A DNA stretch of 64,000 nt from Psychrobacter raelei (GTDB lineage: Bacteria > Pseudomonadota > Gammaproteobacteria > Pseudomonadales > Moraxellaceae): the NCBI RefSeq assembly GCF_022631235.3, contig NZ_CP093310.2, forward strand, positions 1,736,001 through 1,800,000, given 5' to 3'. Position 1 is the stretch's first letter. The number at the start of each line of letters is the position of its first letter. Shown here one piece after another: positions 1 to 8,755 of the stretch. The position numbers and the translations under genes are program-made. The notes beneath the pieces were generated by a model. It worked only from the letters and a program-made list of their open reading frames with translations, ran no database searches and was not told the origin of the DNA.

Positions 1-86
1 GGGTCAAAAGCAAGACAAAAAATGCGTTCTTCAGCCGATATTATAAAGGAGCGCCTGTCGATATACTAACACCCTTTACCAAAGTC

Positions 87-122
87 AAAAAAAAGCCTTT
101 GATGGGACAACCCATCAAAGGC
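87..122 (-). terminator. Intrinsic terminator after aceF
   Basis: A perfect 12-bp inverted repeat (95-106 with 111-122, 4-base loop) is preceded on the + strand by eight A residues. On the minus strand it therefore reads as a stem followed by a U-tract. It lies 37 bases beyond the aceF stop codon and should end the aceE-aceF transcript. Confidence 0.9.
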
Positions 123-158
123 AATTGTTGTGACTTATTGTTTAGCAATACGCTGTGA

Positions 159-1844
159 CTATAGCAAAATACGTCTTGGGTCTGCCAACAGCTTAGCAAT
201 GTAGCGGGTAAATACAGCGGCATCTGCACCATTAATAACGCGGTGATCATACGACAAAGACAGCGGCAGCATTAAGCGTGGCTCAAAGTTTTGTGTTTTT
301 TCATTCCAGCGAGGCTGCATGGTCGCTTCAGAAACCCCTAAGATGCCCACTTGTGGCCAGTTGACCAGCGGCGTAAAGTAAGTACCGCCTAGGTTACCTT
401 GACTTGAGATGGTAAAGCTTGCGCCTTGTAAGTCTTTGGCACCCAACTTCTTATCACGCGCTTTGGCAGCCAGCTCACCAATTTCGATGGCGATCTGTTT
501 AATGCCTTTGTCTTGAGCGTCTTTAATGACCGGCACAATCAAACCATCATCTGTCGCAACTGCAATACCCATATTCACCGTTTTTCTAATATGAATTTGA
601 GTATTATCATCACTTAGGTGACTGTTGAACTTAGGATGCTGCATCAATGCGTAGGCGGTGGCTTTGACGATGAAAGCTAGGATTGTTAGGCCAATGCCTT
701 GCGCCTTAAATTCACCTTTTAACTCACCACGCAGTTTCTCAGTCTCAGTAATATCAGATAAGTCAAACTGAGTCACCTGCGGCAAATAAGTGTTGTAATT
801 TAGCTGCGGAATAGACACTTTTTGCAGGCGACTTAAGTCTTGGGTCTCAATCTCACCCCAGATATCTGTCTTACTCATGTCTGGTAAACTTGGCAGACCT
901 GAGCTGACTACAGCACCAGTAGATGCAGCGGCAGAGCCCGTTTGCATATGGGCTTTTACGTAATCAAACACATCTTCTTTTAAGATGCGTGCATTAAGCG
1001 CTGTGCCCTCTACTTGAGTGATATCTACGCCTAGCTGACGCGCAAGCTTACGCACCGCAGGTCCTGCATAGACATCGGTAAGCTTGGCATTGACTTGCTG
1101 CTCACTAAGCTTCGCTGGTACCTGACTTTGATTTTGCGCTGTTGGTTTTGGTGCGGCTTGCTTGGCGCTCTCAGGCTTATCTTGTGCTTGAGGCACCGCT
1201 TTATTCGACTCGCTTTCTGACTTAGCCGGCGCGGCGCTTGCAGCAGCTTCTGGCGCACCTGCTGCCTTAATGACAATAAAATCTTGACCGTTGGCTACTT
1301 TATCACCAGCGGCCACCAAAATCTTCTCGATAACGCCGGATACTGGCGATGGTACTTCAACAGAGGCTTTGTCTGATTCTACCAATAATAAAGACTGCTC
1401 AGCTTCTACGCTATCACCGACGCTGACCATAATCTCAGCAATCTCAGCTTCATCCACACCCAGGTCTGGTAGCGGATAGGTCTGAGAAGTGGCAGCAGCC
1501 GGCTTATCTGCTGCTTGTGTTTGAGTTTGAGCTTCAGGCTGTGATGCTTCTTGTGGTGCTTGCTCAGGCTCAGCTTCAGCTTCTGGCTCAGCTTTAGGCT
1601 GTGAGTCTGTCTGTGCAGCGTCTGCTTCAATCTCAATAAGTACTGAGCCTTCGCTAACCGTATCACCAAGTGACACCACAATCTTAGTCACAGTACCACT
1701 GGCTGAGCTGGGCACTTCTACTGCAGCTTTGTCTGACTCTAATAAGACAATATTATCATTTTCTGTAATGACATCGCCGACCGAGACCATAATCTCGCTT
1801 ACTTCGGCACTATCCACACCTAGATCGGGGGCTTTAATTTCCAT
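159..1844 (-). CDS. aceF: Pyruvate dehydrogenase complex E2, dihydrolipoamide acetyltransferase
   Basis: This is the 561-residue core subunit that moves the acetyl group from E1 to CoA. Two lipoyl domains are visible, each with an ESDKA/S-VEVPS lipoylation motif (first lysine at residue 39, second near 160). They are joined by long Ala/Pro/Gln/Glu-rich linkers and followed by a peripheral-subunit-binding domain (about 258-295). The acetyltransferase domain ends with DHRVINGAD. The active-site motif has Asn where E. coli has Asp; this matches what I recall of the Azotobacter/Pseudomonas type, so it is not damage. E. coli AceF has three lipoyl domains, so this is a shorter relative. GGAG sits 8 bases before the ATG. 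It follows aceE by 128 bases on the same strand. No lpd (E3) gene is present in the window. Confidence 0.97.
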   Translation of the reverse strand: MEIKAPDLGVDSAEVSEIMVSVGDVITENDNIVLLESDKAAVEVPSSASGTVTKIVVSLGDTVSEGSVLIEIEADAAQTDSQPKAEPEAEAEPEQAPQEASQPEAQTQTQAADKPAAATSQTYPLPDLGVDEAEIAEIMVSVGDSVEAEQSLLLVESDKASVEVPSPVSGVIEKILVAAGDKVANGQDFIVIKAAGAPEAAASAAPAKSESESNKAVPQAQDKPESAKQAAPKPTAQNQSQVPAKLSEQQVNAKLTDVYAGPAVRKLARQLGVDITQVEGTALNARILKEDVFDYVKAHMQTGSAAASTGAVVSSGLPSLPDMSKTDIWGEIETQDLSRLQKVSIPQLNYNTYLPQVTQFDLSDITETEKLRGELKGEFKAQGIGLTILAFIVKATAYALMQHPKFNSHLSDDNTQIHIRKTVNMGIAVATDDGLIVPVIKDAQDKGIKQIAIEIGELAAKARDKKLGAKDLQGASFTISSQGNLGGTYFTPLVNWPQVGILGVSEATMQPRWNEKTQNFEPRLMLPLSLSYDHRVINGADAAVFTRYIAKLLADPRRILL

Positions 1845-1972
1845 ATCTGTTCTCCAGCATTTATATAATTAGACAATGAGCGCTCATTGGATAAGCTCAA
1901 GCGATGACTGATCATATCAAGCCAGTTTGCTTTGGCTTTATCCAATGAGGCTTAACGAGAAACTAAGGCTTG

Positions 1973-4798
1973 CTACTCTTTGACATCATCGTCATTTAAC
2001 AAAGCAGCATCGGCTTGATCCTCTGCACGCCCTTCATCTCGAATCTCATCATCGTCTTCTTCTACCAAATCTGGTACTGGATTTGGATTTACGTTGTCTG
2101 GCGCTGGAGCATCTGGGAAGTGGTCAAACTGTGGCTGTGGCTGCCAAGCAGGTGCTTGATCGGCGTCAATACCTAAGCTGGTAATGGCGTCTTTTACCAA
2201 GCGCATCTCAACTTCCCCTTCATCGGCCAAACGCTTCAAGGTAGCCACAACAATGTGCTCAGCATTGACGTGGAAGAAGTTACGTAACTGGGCACGGCTA
2301 TCAGAGCGGCCATAACCATCGGTACCTAATGTAGCATAAGGACGGTTGTCTGGTAACCAAGCACGGATCTGCTCAGAGTAGTTGCGCATGTAATCAGTTG
2401 CGGCAACCACCACACCTTCATGCTGGGCCAATTGTTCAGTAACCCAAGGCACCTTCTCTTCTTCCATAGGATGCAAGCGGTTGTAATCGTCACATGCCAT
2501 ACCTTCACGGGCCAACTCGTTAAAGCTGGTCACGCTCCATACGTTAGCGCTTACATTGAACTCTTCATATAAGATACGTGCCGCTTTTTGTACTTCACGT
2601 AAGATAGTACCTGAGCCAAGTAATTGGACATGCGCGCTGGCATGTAGCTGGCTGTTATCTTCTAACAGATACATACCACGTTTGATGCCTTCTTCTGCGC
2701 CCTCTGGCATCGCAGGTTGATCGTAGTTTTCATTCATTAAGGTAATGTAGTAGTACACACGCTCACCTTCACCATACATGCGGCGTAGACCATCATGCAT
2801 AATGACCGCCAGCTCATAACCGTAGCATGGATCATAGCTGACACAGTTAGGTACGGTGCTAAATAGGATGTGCGAGTGACCATCTTGGTGTTGTAGACCT
2901 TCACCGTTTAGCGTAGTACGGCCTGCAGTACCGCCCAATAAGAAGCCTTGTGCCTGACAATCCCCTGCTGCCCAAGCTAAGTCGCCCACGCGCTGGAAGC
3001 CAAACATTGAGTAGTAAATGTATAACGGAATCATCGGCAAGGCGTTGACCGAGTAACTGGTGGCCAAAGCAATCCAAGCACTCATAGCGCCTGCTTCGTT
3101 AATACCTTCTTCTAGCATGTGGCCATCTTTGGCTTCTTTATAGCCCATTAACGCTTCGCTGTCCTCTGGGGTATAAGTCTGACCGGCTGAAGAATAAATA
3201 CCTAATTGACGGAACATCCCCTCTAGGCCAAAGGTACGAGCCTCATCAGGCACAATAGGTACCACACGATCTTGAATATTTTTGTCTTTTAGCATTGCTG
3301 ATAACAGACGTACGAACACCATAGTGGTCGACTGCTCTTTACCATTACTGCCTTTTAGCACTCTATCAAAGATAGATAAATCAGGAATATCTAACGGAAT
3401 ATGACCACTGCGGCGGTTAGGCAAATGACCACCTAATGACTCACGGCGACCTTTTAGGTACTTCATTTCAGGTGAGTTTTCATCAGGACGATAAAACGGC
3501 AGATGCTCTAAATCTTCATCTTTAAAAGGCAGATCAAAGCGGTCACGGAAGTATTTTAGGGCTTCTTTATCAAGTTTTTTGATTTGGTGCGCCTTGTTGA
3601 CCGCTTGGGCTTGGGTAGATAGACCATATCCTTTAACGGTCTTAACCAAGACTACCGTAGGCTGACCTTTGGTCTTCATTGCTTCACTAAACGCGGCGTA
3701 GACTTTGATAGGATCATGGCCACCACGGTTTAGATGACGGATGTCATCATCAGTTAATTGATCAGCCATCTCTGCAAGCTCTGGGTACTTACCAAAGAAC
3801 TCTTTGCGAGTAAAGGCGCCATCACGGGCTTCATACAGCTGATACTCACCATCAACCGCTTCTTCCATACGTTTTTTAAGTACGCCAGTGTGGTCTTTAT
3901 CCAACAAGCTGTCCCAGCGGCCACCCCAGATAACTTTAATCACACGCCAGCCGGCACCACGGAATACAGACTCAAGCTCTTGGATAATCTTACCGTTACC
4001 ACGAACTGGGCCATCTAGACGCTGTAAGTTACAGTTAACCACCCAAATTAGGTTGTCTAGCTTTTCACGACCTGCAAGCGAGATAGCGCCTAAGCTTTCT
4101 GGCTCATCCGTCTCGCCATCGCCCAAGAATGCCCAGATTTTACGGTCTTCTTTTTCTAACAAGCCACGGTTCATCATGTAGTTGTGCACGTGGGCATGAT
4201 AAATAGACATGATAGGGCCTAGACCCATAGAAACCGTTGGGAACTGCCAGTAGTCAGGCATTAAGTATGGATGTGGATAGCTTGAGAGACCTTTACCCCC
4301 CACTTCACGTCGGAAGTTCTCCAACTGCTCTTCAGTCAAACGACCTTCTAAGAAAGAGCGGGCATAGATACCTGGTGCTGAGTGACCTTGATAATAGATC
4401 ATATCACCGCCGAAGTGATCGCTGGCGGCACGGAAGAAATGGTTAAAGCCAGTTTCATACAAAGTCGCACTAGACGCAAAAGTGGCTAAGTGCCCACCCA
4501 AATCATCATCGTTTTGGTTGGCACGCATGACCATCGCTAGGGCGTTATAACGAATTAAAGCGCGGATTTTGCGCTCAATACCCAAATCACCTGGGTAAGT
4601 TGGCTCATCTTCTACCGGAATGGTGTTCACATAAGCGGTATCTAGGCGGTTAAATGGTAGGCCTTCTTGCACCGCCATATTGTATAGCGCTTTTAATAAA
4701 AAGCGTGCCCGCTCTTTATCACTGTGCTTAATAACTGACTCAAATGCATCAAGCCACTCTTGGGTTTCGGTGTGGTCAGCATCGTTATAATAATTCAT
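1973..4798 (-). CDS. aceE: Pyruvate dehydrogenase E1 component, homodimeric type
   Basis: This 941-residue protein decarboxylates pyruvate using thiamine diphosphate and reductively acetylates the lipoyl groups of AceF. The thiamine-diphosphate signature is clear (GDGETDEPES followed about 30 residues later by NCNLQRLDGPV), as is the family segment WVVNCNLQRLDGP. Similarity to the E. coli-type homodimeric E1 runs to about residue 890. The last 50 or so residues are a Pro/Asp/Glu-rich acidic tail ending DDDVKE, which the E. coli protein lacks. An AGGGA ribosome site lies 9 bases before the ATG. It is the first gene of an aceE-aceF operon; the AT-rich upstream gap probably holds its promoter. 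Confidence 0.97.
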   Translation of the reverse strand: MNYYNDADHTETQEWLDAFESVIKHSDKERARFLLKALYNMAVQEGLPFNRLDTAYVNTIPVEDEPTYPGDLGIERKIRALIRYNALAMVMRANQNDDDLGGHLATFASSATLYETGFNHFFRAASDHFGGDMIYYQGHSAPGIYARSFLEGRLTEEQLENFRREVGGKGLSSYPHPYLMPDYWQFPTVSMGLGPIMSIYHAHVHNYMMNRGLLEKEDRKIWAFLGDGETDEPESLGAISLAGREKLDNLIWVVNCNLQRLDGPVRGNGKIIQELESVFRGAGWRVIKVIWGGRWDSLLDKDHTGVLKKRMEEAVDGEYQLYEARDGAFTRKEFFGKYPELAEMADQLTDDDIRHLNRGGHDPIKVYAAFSEAMKTKGQPTVVLVKTVKGYGLSTQAQAVNKAHQIKKLDKEALKYFRDRFDLPFKDEDLEHLPFYRPDENSPEMKYLKGRRESLGGHLPNRRSGHIPLDIPDLSIFDRVLKGSNGKEQSTTMVFVRLLSAMLKDKNIQDRVVPIVPDEARTFGLEGMFRQLGIYSSAGQTYTPEDSEALMGYKEAKDGHMLEEGINEAGAMSAWIALATSYSVNALPMIPLYIYYSMFGFQRVGDLAWAAGDCQAQGFLLGGTAGRTTLNGEGLQHQDGHSHILFSTVPNCVSYDPCYGYELAVIMHDGLRRMYGEGERVYYYITLMNENYDQPAMPEGAEEGIKRGMYLLEDNSQLHASAHVQLLGSGTILREVQKAARILYEEFNVSANVWSVTSFNELAREGMACDDYNRLHPMEEEKVPWVTEQLAQHEGVVVAATDYMRNYSEQIRAWLPDNRPYATLGTDGYGRSDSRAQLRNFFHVNAEHIVVATLKRLADEGEVEMRLVKDAITSLGIDADQAPAWQPQPQFDHFPDAPAPDNVNPNPVPDLVEEDDDEIRDEGRAEDQADAALLNDDDVKE

Positions 4799-5384
4799 GA
4801 CTATTGTCCCTGGTTTTTAATTTGAAAGCATAGCTCATTCACTTGACTACACTTCGTTAAATAATAGCAATTATCGTGTTCTTATGAGTAAACACTTGTA
4901 GCAACCCTAAGTATAACGCTATTGATGGCTGTTACCTATCCCTTATAAGAAATGGCTTTGGCAATAGTATTTAGATACTAAATGTTCACAATACGAAAAT
5001 TAATACAATTGCAGTACAATTAAATTATATATGTAAATAAAATAAGTAAAAATACTTTATTCGTTAACATTTCTCGCTTTAATACAATGATTGTAATAAA
5101 ATTATAGCAAGGGTACTTGAGACCCGTATCTATCCCTTGCTGAAAAGCAAAATAGTCAATGTCGTGAGCATATAAAAAAGTGACCTAAGAATAAGTTGGT
5201 GCCACTATCACGCCAGCTAGCACGTTATGGATAACCTACAGCGTCATTTTTACAGCGTAGAGGTTATTTATAAGCTGATTGGATTAGTTGATTTTTAGTC
5301 TGTAGCCTTGGTCCTAGCAGACCAGCTTCAAGTACAGACGCTTGTTAGTTAAACAATTTAGCAAGTATCATAAAGGAGTTCATC
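4799..5384. other. Gene-free region between aceE and the exported 182-aa protein
   Basis: These 586 bases are AT-rich and carry no open frame I can support. They lie between two divergent genes and should hold both promoters. The right part has two imperfect hairpins: 5231-5268 (ATAACCT pairing with AGGTTAT) and 5298-5339 (GTCTGTA pairing with TACAGAC, with an inner TGGTC/GACCA stem). No familiar operator such as a PdhR box was recognised. Confidence 0.6.
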
Positions 5385-5933
5385 TTGACCCCAGTTAATT
5401 CAAGAACAGTTTCATTCTTTGCCCGCCCTGCCGCTTTTCATCCGCTAGATTATTCATCATATTATGTATCTTATAAGCGCTTTATAAAGTTTATGCTATC
5501 AAGCAGCTTGTGTTTTTTGGTGATGACTCCTGCTCAAGCAAGCCCTAGAGATCCCTTAAAAATGAGCCTGACTGCAAGCAAGGTTGTGGTGGATAAACAA
5601 GGTAAAGCCCATTATATTCCGGTAAATACAGCCAAAGTTGGCACTGTCATTCAATACAAAGCCACCTTTAGCAATACGCTACACACAGCGATCCAAAACA
5701 CCACAGTCACCCTGCCTATCCCCACCAATACCGAGTTTACCGGAGAGGTATATCCACCCAGCGCTCAGGCCTCAGTTGATTATTACAACTATCGAGATTT
5801 ACCCCTAATGCGCATGGTTGATGGTCAATTGGTAGAGGTTCCTAAGTCAGAATATAAGTCTTTGCGCTGGGATATCAAATACATTCCGCCACGCAAAGCG
5901 GTCAATGTGGCCTTTAATACCATCGTGCATTAA
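5385..5933 (+). CDS. Exported protein with a DUF11-like domain
   Basis: The protein has 182 residues from a TTG codon chosen because AAAGGAG lies 6 bases upstream. A signal peptide is visible around residues 31-52 (basic RFIK, hydrophobic stretch, cleavage near AQA-SPRD). The unusually long n-region means a later start cannot be excluded. The mature part (QYKATFSNTLHTAIQNTTVTLPIP) resembles the DUF11 or 'conserved repeat' immunoglobulin-like fold found in surface and periplasmic proteins. Only one such unit is present. It stands alone and ends at a bidirectional terminator shared with zapE. Its function is unknown. Confidence 0.75.
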   Translation: MTPVNSRTVSFFARPAAFHPLDYSSYYVSYKRFIKFMLSSSLCFLVMTPAQASPRDPLKMSLTASKVVVDKQGKAHYIPVNTAKVGTVIQYKATFSNTLHTAIQNTTVTLPIPTNTEFTGEVYPPSAQASVDYYNYRDLPLMRMVDGQLVEVPKSEYKSLRWDIKYIPPRKAVNVAFNTIVH

Positions 5934-5950
5934 AGCGCCTTCAACGATGC

Positions 5951-5990
5951 AAAAAAGGCAGATAGCCGCTATGGGTTATCTGCCTTTTTT
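5951..5990. terminator. Bidirectional terminator
   Basis: AAAAAAGGCAGATA (5951-5964) pairs exactly with TATCTGCCTTTTTT (5977-5990). It lies between the convergent exported-protein gene and zapE, and can act on both strands because the stem is flanked by A and T runs. Confidence 0.9.
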
Positions 5991-6007
5991 GTGGCTAGAT
6001 TTTACAG

Positions 6008-7126
6008 TTAGGCTTCTTGTAGCGCTGCAGGATCAACATCTAGGCGATGCTCAAGCTTTAAGTAATCCTCAGATTGCATCTCAAGCAAGCGTGAGCGTGT
6101 TCTTTCAATTTCAAAAGCCAGCTTCTCACCTTGATATAACTCTAAGATACTTTGTTCAGCTCGAATCAATAACTTAACACGGCGATCATAAAACTCATCT
6201 ACCAAGTAGATAAAACGGCGGGTTGGATCACGCAGCACGTCGTTTAAGGCGGGCACGTCATCGACCAAGACTGTGGTAAAGTGATTGGCAATTTCAATAA
6301 AATCATTGGCCGATCTAGGCTCCATACACAGCTGTCTAAAGTCGCAATACAAGACGGTTTTGGTACGGGCATTGATTTTAATCTGACGACCATTAATCTC
6401 AATAGGCTCTTTAGATATTTTTTGATTGTTGGCCAAAGAGGTAAAGCGGTTAGCCAGCCAGTGACTGTTTTCTTTGGTCAATGGGTACTTATAAAGCTCA
6501 GCTTGCTGTAATAAGCGCAAACGATAATCAATGCCTGAGTCGATATTCATTACTGTGGTGTGTTTTTCAAGCTCAGCAATGGCCGGCATAAAGCGGTCAC
6601 GGTGCAGACCATCTTTATAAAGGCCCGTTGGCTCAATATTTGAGGTTGCCACCAGCGTGATACCGCGCTTAAATAGCATGGTGAATAAGTCGCCAAGTAT
6701 CATAGCATCTGATACGTTTGACACAAAAAACTCATCAAAACAAATCAGTACCGCTTCACTATGGATAATATCAGCCACTTTTTCAAGGGGATCACTGTGG
6801 CCTTGTAGCTTATTAAGCTCTTTGTGTACTCGTAGCATGAAGTGATGAAAATGCATGCGCATTTTACGCTCAATGGGTACGGACTCGAAGAACATATCCA
6901 TCATCCAAGTCTTACCTCGGCCAACCCCACCCCACATATACAAGCCTTTGGGCGGCACAGGCTGTGATTTAAAAAAGCCAAACAGCCCCTTTTTTTCTTG
7001 TGAATTTTCTAATAAATGATGATAAACCCCATCAAGATAGGTCATGGCCTCTTGCTGAATAGGGTCGTGGTTAAACTCATCCGTGGCAATGGCTGCCTCA
7101 TACCTTTGTAAGGGGGTTTTATTCAT
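6008..7126 (-). CDS. zapE: Cell division protein ZapE (AFG1-like ATPase)
   Basis: This is a 372-residue P-loop ATPase of the AFG1/ZapE family, which associates with the Z-ring in E. coli. The Walker A motif is GGVGRGKT (residues 66-73), followed by the typical WMMDMFF. The Walker B-like LICFDEFFVSNVSDAM and a sensor segment VATSNIEP are also present, as is the family C-terminal motif FIYLVDEFYDRRVKL. Length and motif order are normal. It is transcribed alone on the minus strand, with the hydrolase gene 56 bases upstream, so a two-gene transcript is possible. Confidence 0.95.
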   Translation of the reverse strand: MNKTPLQRYEAAIATDEFNHDPIQQEAMTYLDGVYHHLLENSQEKKGLFGFFKSQPVPPKGLYMWGGVGRGKTWMMDMFFESVPIERKMRMHFHHFMLRVHKELNKLQGHSDPLEKVADIIHSEAVLICFDEFFVSNVSDAMILGDLFTMLFKRGITLVATSNIEPTGLYKDGLHRDRFMPAIAELEKHTTVMNIDSGIDYRLRLLQQAELYKYPLTKENSHWLANRFTSLANNQKISKEPIEINGRQIKINARTKTVLYCDFRQLCMEPRSANDFIEIANHFTTVLVDDVPALNDVLRDPTRRFIYLVDEFYDRRVKLLIRAEQSILELYQGEKLAFEIERTRSRLLEMQSEDYLKLEHRLDVDPAALQEA

Positions 7127-7182
7127 AGTGTCATAACCAGTTGTGTTAAAGGGTTGTCAATTAGGCGACGTGTTATCGTCAG

Positions 7183-7848
7183 TTATAGCGCGTGCTGCTC
7201 TAGTAGAGATCTAATTTCAGTCAGTCGACCATGGAAGAAGTGACCTGCCCCTTCTACCACATAGCTGGCAATTTGCTTATCATCGGCGAACTGCTGCATC
7301 AGATGTGGCTTGATGACGTTATCAGCCTCTCCGTAAATCTCGAGGGTCTTTTGAGTCGGCAACAGCACATCAGAGGCGTCGTTATTCTCTACAGAGGGCG
7401 CCATTAATACCACTTTCACCAGCTCCATATCGCTTAGGCCCCAAATATGCGGGGTGACCATCAGCTGCTCAGCGACGCGGGCGGTAATATAGCCCCCAAA
7501 AGAAAAACCACCAAGCCATAGCTTGCGCGCAGGGGTTTGTAGGCTAATCCACTGTAGTACTGCCATGGCATCTTCAATCTCACCTTTGGCATAATCGTGC
7601 TCACCAGTGGACTTACCGGCACCGCGAAAATTAAAACGAACCACATGCATACCAGCATCGCGAGCAAAGTTGAACATAGTGGTCACCACCTTATTGGTCA
7701 TGGTACCACCGAATAAAGGGTTGGGATGACATAATAACGCCACACCCTTAGTGTTAGCATCTTCTGGGTTCTCATGTTGCCACAGTGCTTCTACTTCAAG
7801 CACACCAACTGGGCCATCAATCAATAATTTTTGTGATTTTGTCTTCAT
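7183..7848 (-). CDS. Alpha/beta hydrolase family protein
   Basis: This 221-residue cytoplasmic hydrolase resembles the COG2945 group of small alpha/beta hydrolases. The nucleophile elbow is GFSFGG with Ser116. RFNFRGAGKSTGEHD is the typical oxyanion-side motif, and the histidine probably lies in GAGHFFHGRL near the C-terminus, with an acidic partner in YGEADNVI. No signal peptide is seen. The substrate cannot be told from the sequence. It lies immediately upstream of zapE on the same strand. Confidence 0.88.
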   Translation of the reverse strand: MKTKSQKLLIDGPVGVLEVEALWQHENPEDANTKGVALLCHPNPLFGGTMTNKVVTTMFNFARDAGMHVVRFNFRGAGKSTGEHDYAKGEIEDAMAVLQWISLQTPARKLWLGGFSFGGYITARVAEQLMVTPHIWGLSDMELVKVVLMAPSVENNDASDVLLPTQKTLEIYGEADNVIKPHLMQQFADDKQIASYVVEGAGHFFHGRLTEIRSLLEQHAL

Positions 7849-8310
7849 AATTTTATCTTGTCATTATCAAAGTGTGATATTTTTTCATAATATTAGTGTA
7901 GATCCTTGCCGTAGCCAATATAGCGCTTTAGCATAAATGTCGCTTCAGCCACGCTACAACCTACTAAAATCAAAGCCTCTATATTAGCAAAAATTGGCTT
8001 CAAAGTGGGTAAGGCTGTGTTAATGTCCTGCTTATTTAAGGCTTATGGGCCGCTTGTGAGCCTATTAGTTATCATCTATAGCCCAAGTTTTACGCCCACT
8101 TGCAATACTCAGGCAACAAGCTCTACATATTTGATGCATAGCTATGTAATTAGGCAAGTGTGATGTCTTATACTATCGTCAGGGCTCTGCTCATTCAAAA
8201 AATGGTGCGGCTTTAATTCATTGAAAATGGCTGATAGATTAAAAATTAATCAATATCCCCTATTCACTTTCTAGCATTTATAGTTTTTTCGCTAAATATT
8301 TGAGGTTTTT
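7849..8310. other. Gene-free region between divergent hydrolase and lipoprotein genes
   Basis: No coding frame is supported in these 462 bases. A locally GC-richer stretch at about 8001-8102 is bounded by an inverted repeat (CAAAGTGGG and CCCACTTG) and contains a smaller AGGCT/AGCCT stem (8039-8063). The rest is AT-rich and should include promoters for both flanking genes. Confidence 0.5.
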
Positions 8311-8694
8311 ATGACAACATTGGCTTGGAAGAAAATAACCAAATTAACCACTTTAGGTGTACTCGCCTCAGCTGCCATAGGCCTTAGTGCCTGTCAGTCC
8401 ACCCCGACAGCACCGGTCATTCAACGCGCTGACTCAACCTTTGAGACGACAGGTGTGGGCAGCACTAAAGTACAAGCGCAGGAAAATGCCTTAGCCAGCG
8501 CCAAAAAAACCTGTGGCATGCGCCAAGCCATCATCGTAAAAGATGAATTAAAGTACAACGGTGTTTTTGATGAAAAAACAGGCCGCATGATTGACCAAGT
8601 CGGCTCAATTGCCGGTGTGGTGCTCGGAACAGGCAAACCCAACTTATCACGCAGTGATGATTTTGAGTATAACATTAGCTTCCGTTGTCAGTAG
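8311..8694 (+). CDS. Small predicted lipoprotein
   Basis: The 127-residue protein starts with a lipoprotein signal peptide; the lipobox is LSAC with Cys28. The mature part contains FETTGVGSTKVQAQENALASAKKTC, reminiscent of small periplasmic domains that carry an amphipathic helix after a short strand, then VKDELKYNGVFDE and a C-terminal Cys (FRC). The three cysteines include the lipidated one, so one disulfide is possible. TGAGG precedes the ATG by 7 bases. I do not recognise a named family. It is convergent with yejE. Confidence 0.75.
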   Translation: MTTLAWKKITKLTTLGVLASAAIGLSACQSTPTAPVIQRADSTFETTGVGSTKVQAQENALASAKKTCGMRQAIIVKDELKYNGVFDEKTGRMIDQVGSIAGVVLGTGKPNLSRSDDFEYNISFRCQ

Positions 8695-8755
8695 CGTAGA
8701 TCGGTGTCACTCAAACTGGCGGGCTGACGGCTACATAGCTAACATCAGCTCGCCA

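Noticed and set aside
1..158. Open frame 41-250 on the minus strand
   Set aside because: It overlaps the aceF terminator and the aceF 3' end in another frame; a shadow.
159..250. Asn in the AceF DHRxxNG motif as a lost catalytic residue
   Set aside because: As I recall, the Azotobacter/Pseudomonas type has Asn at this position in active enzymes.
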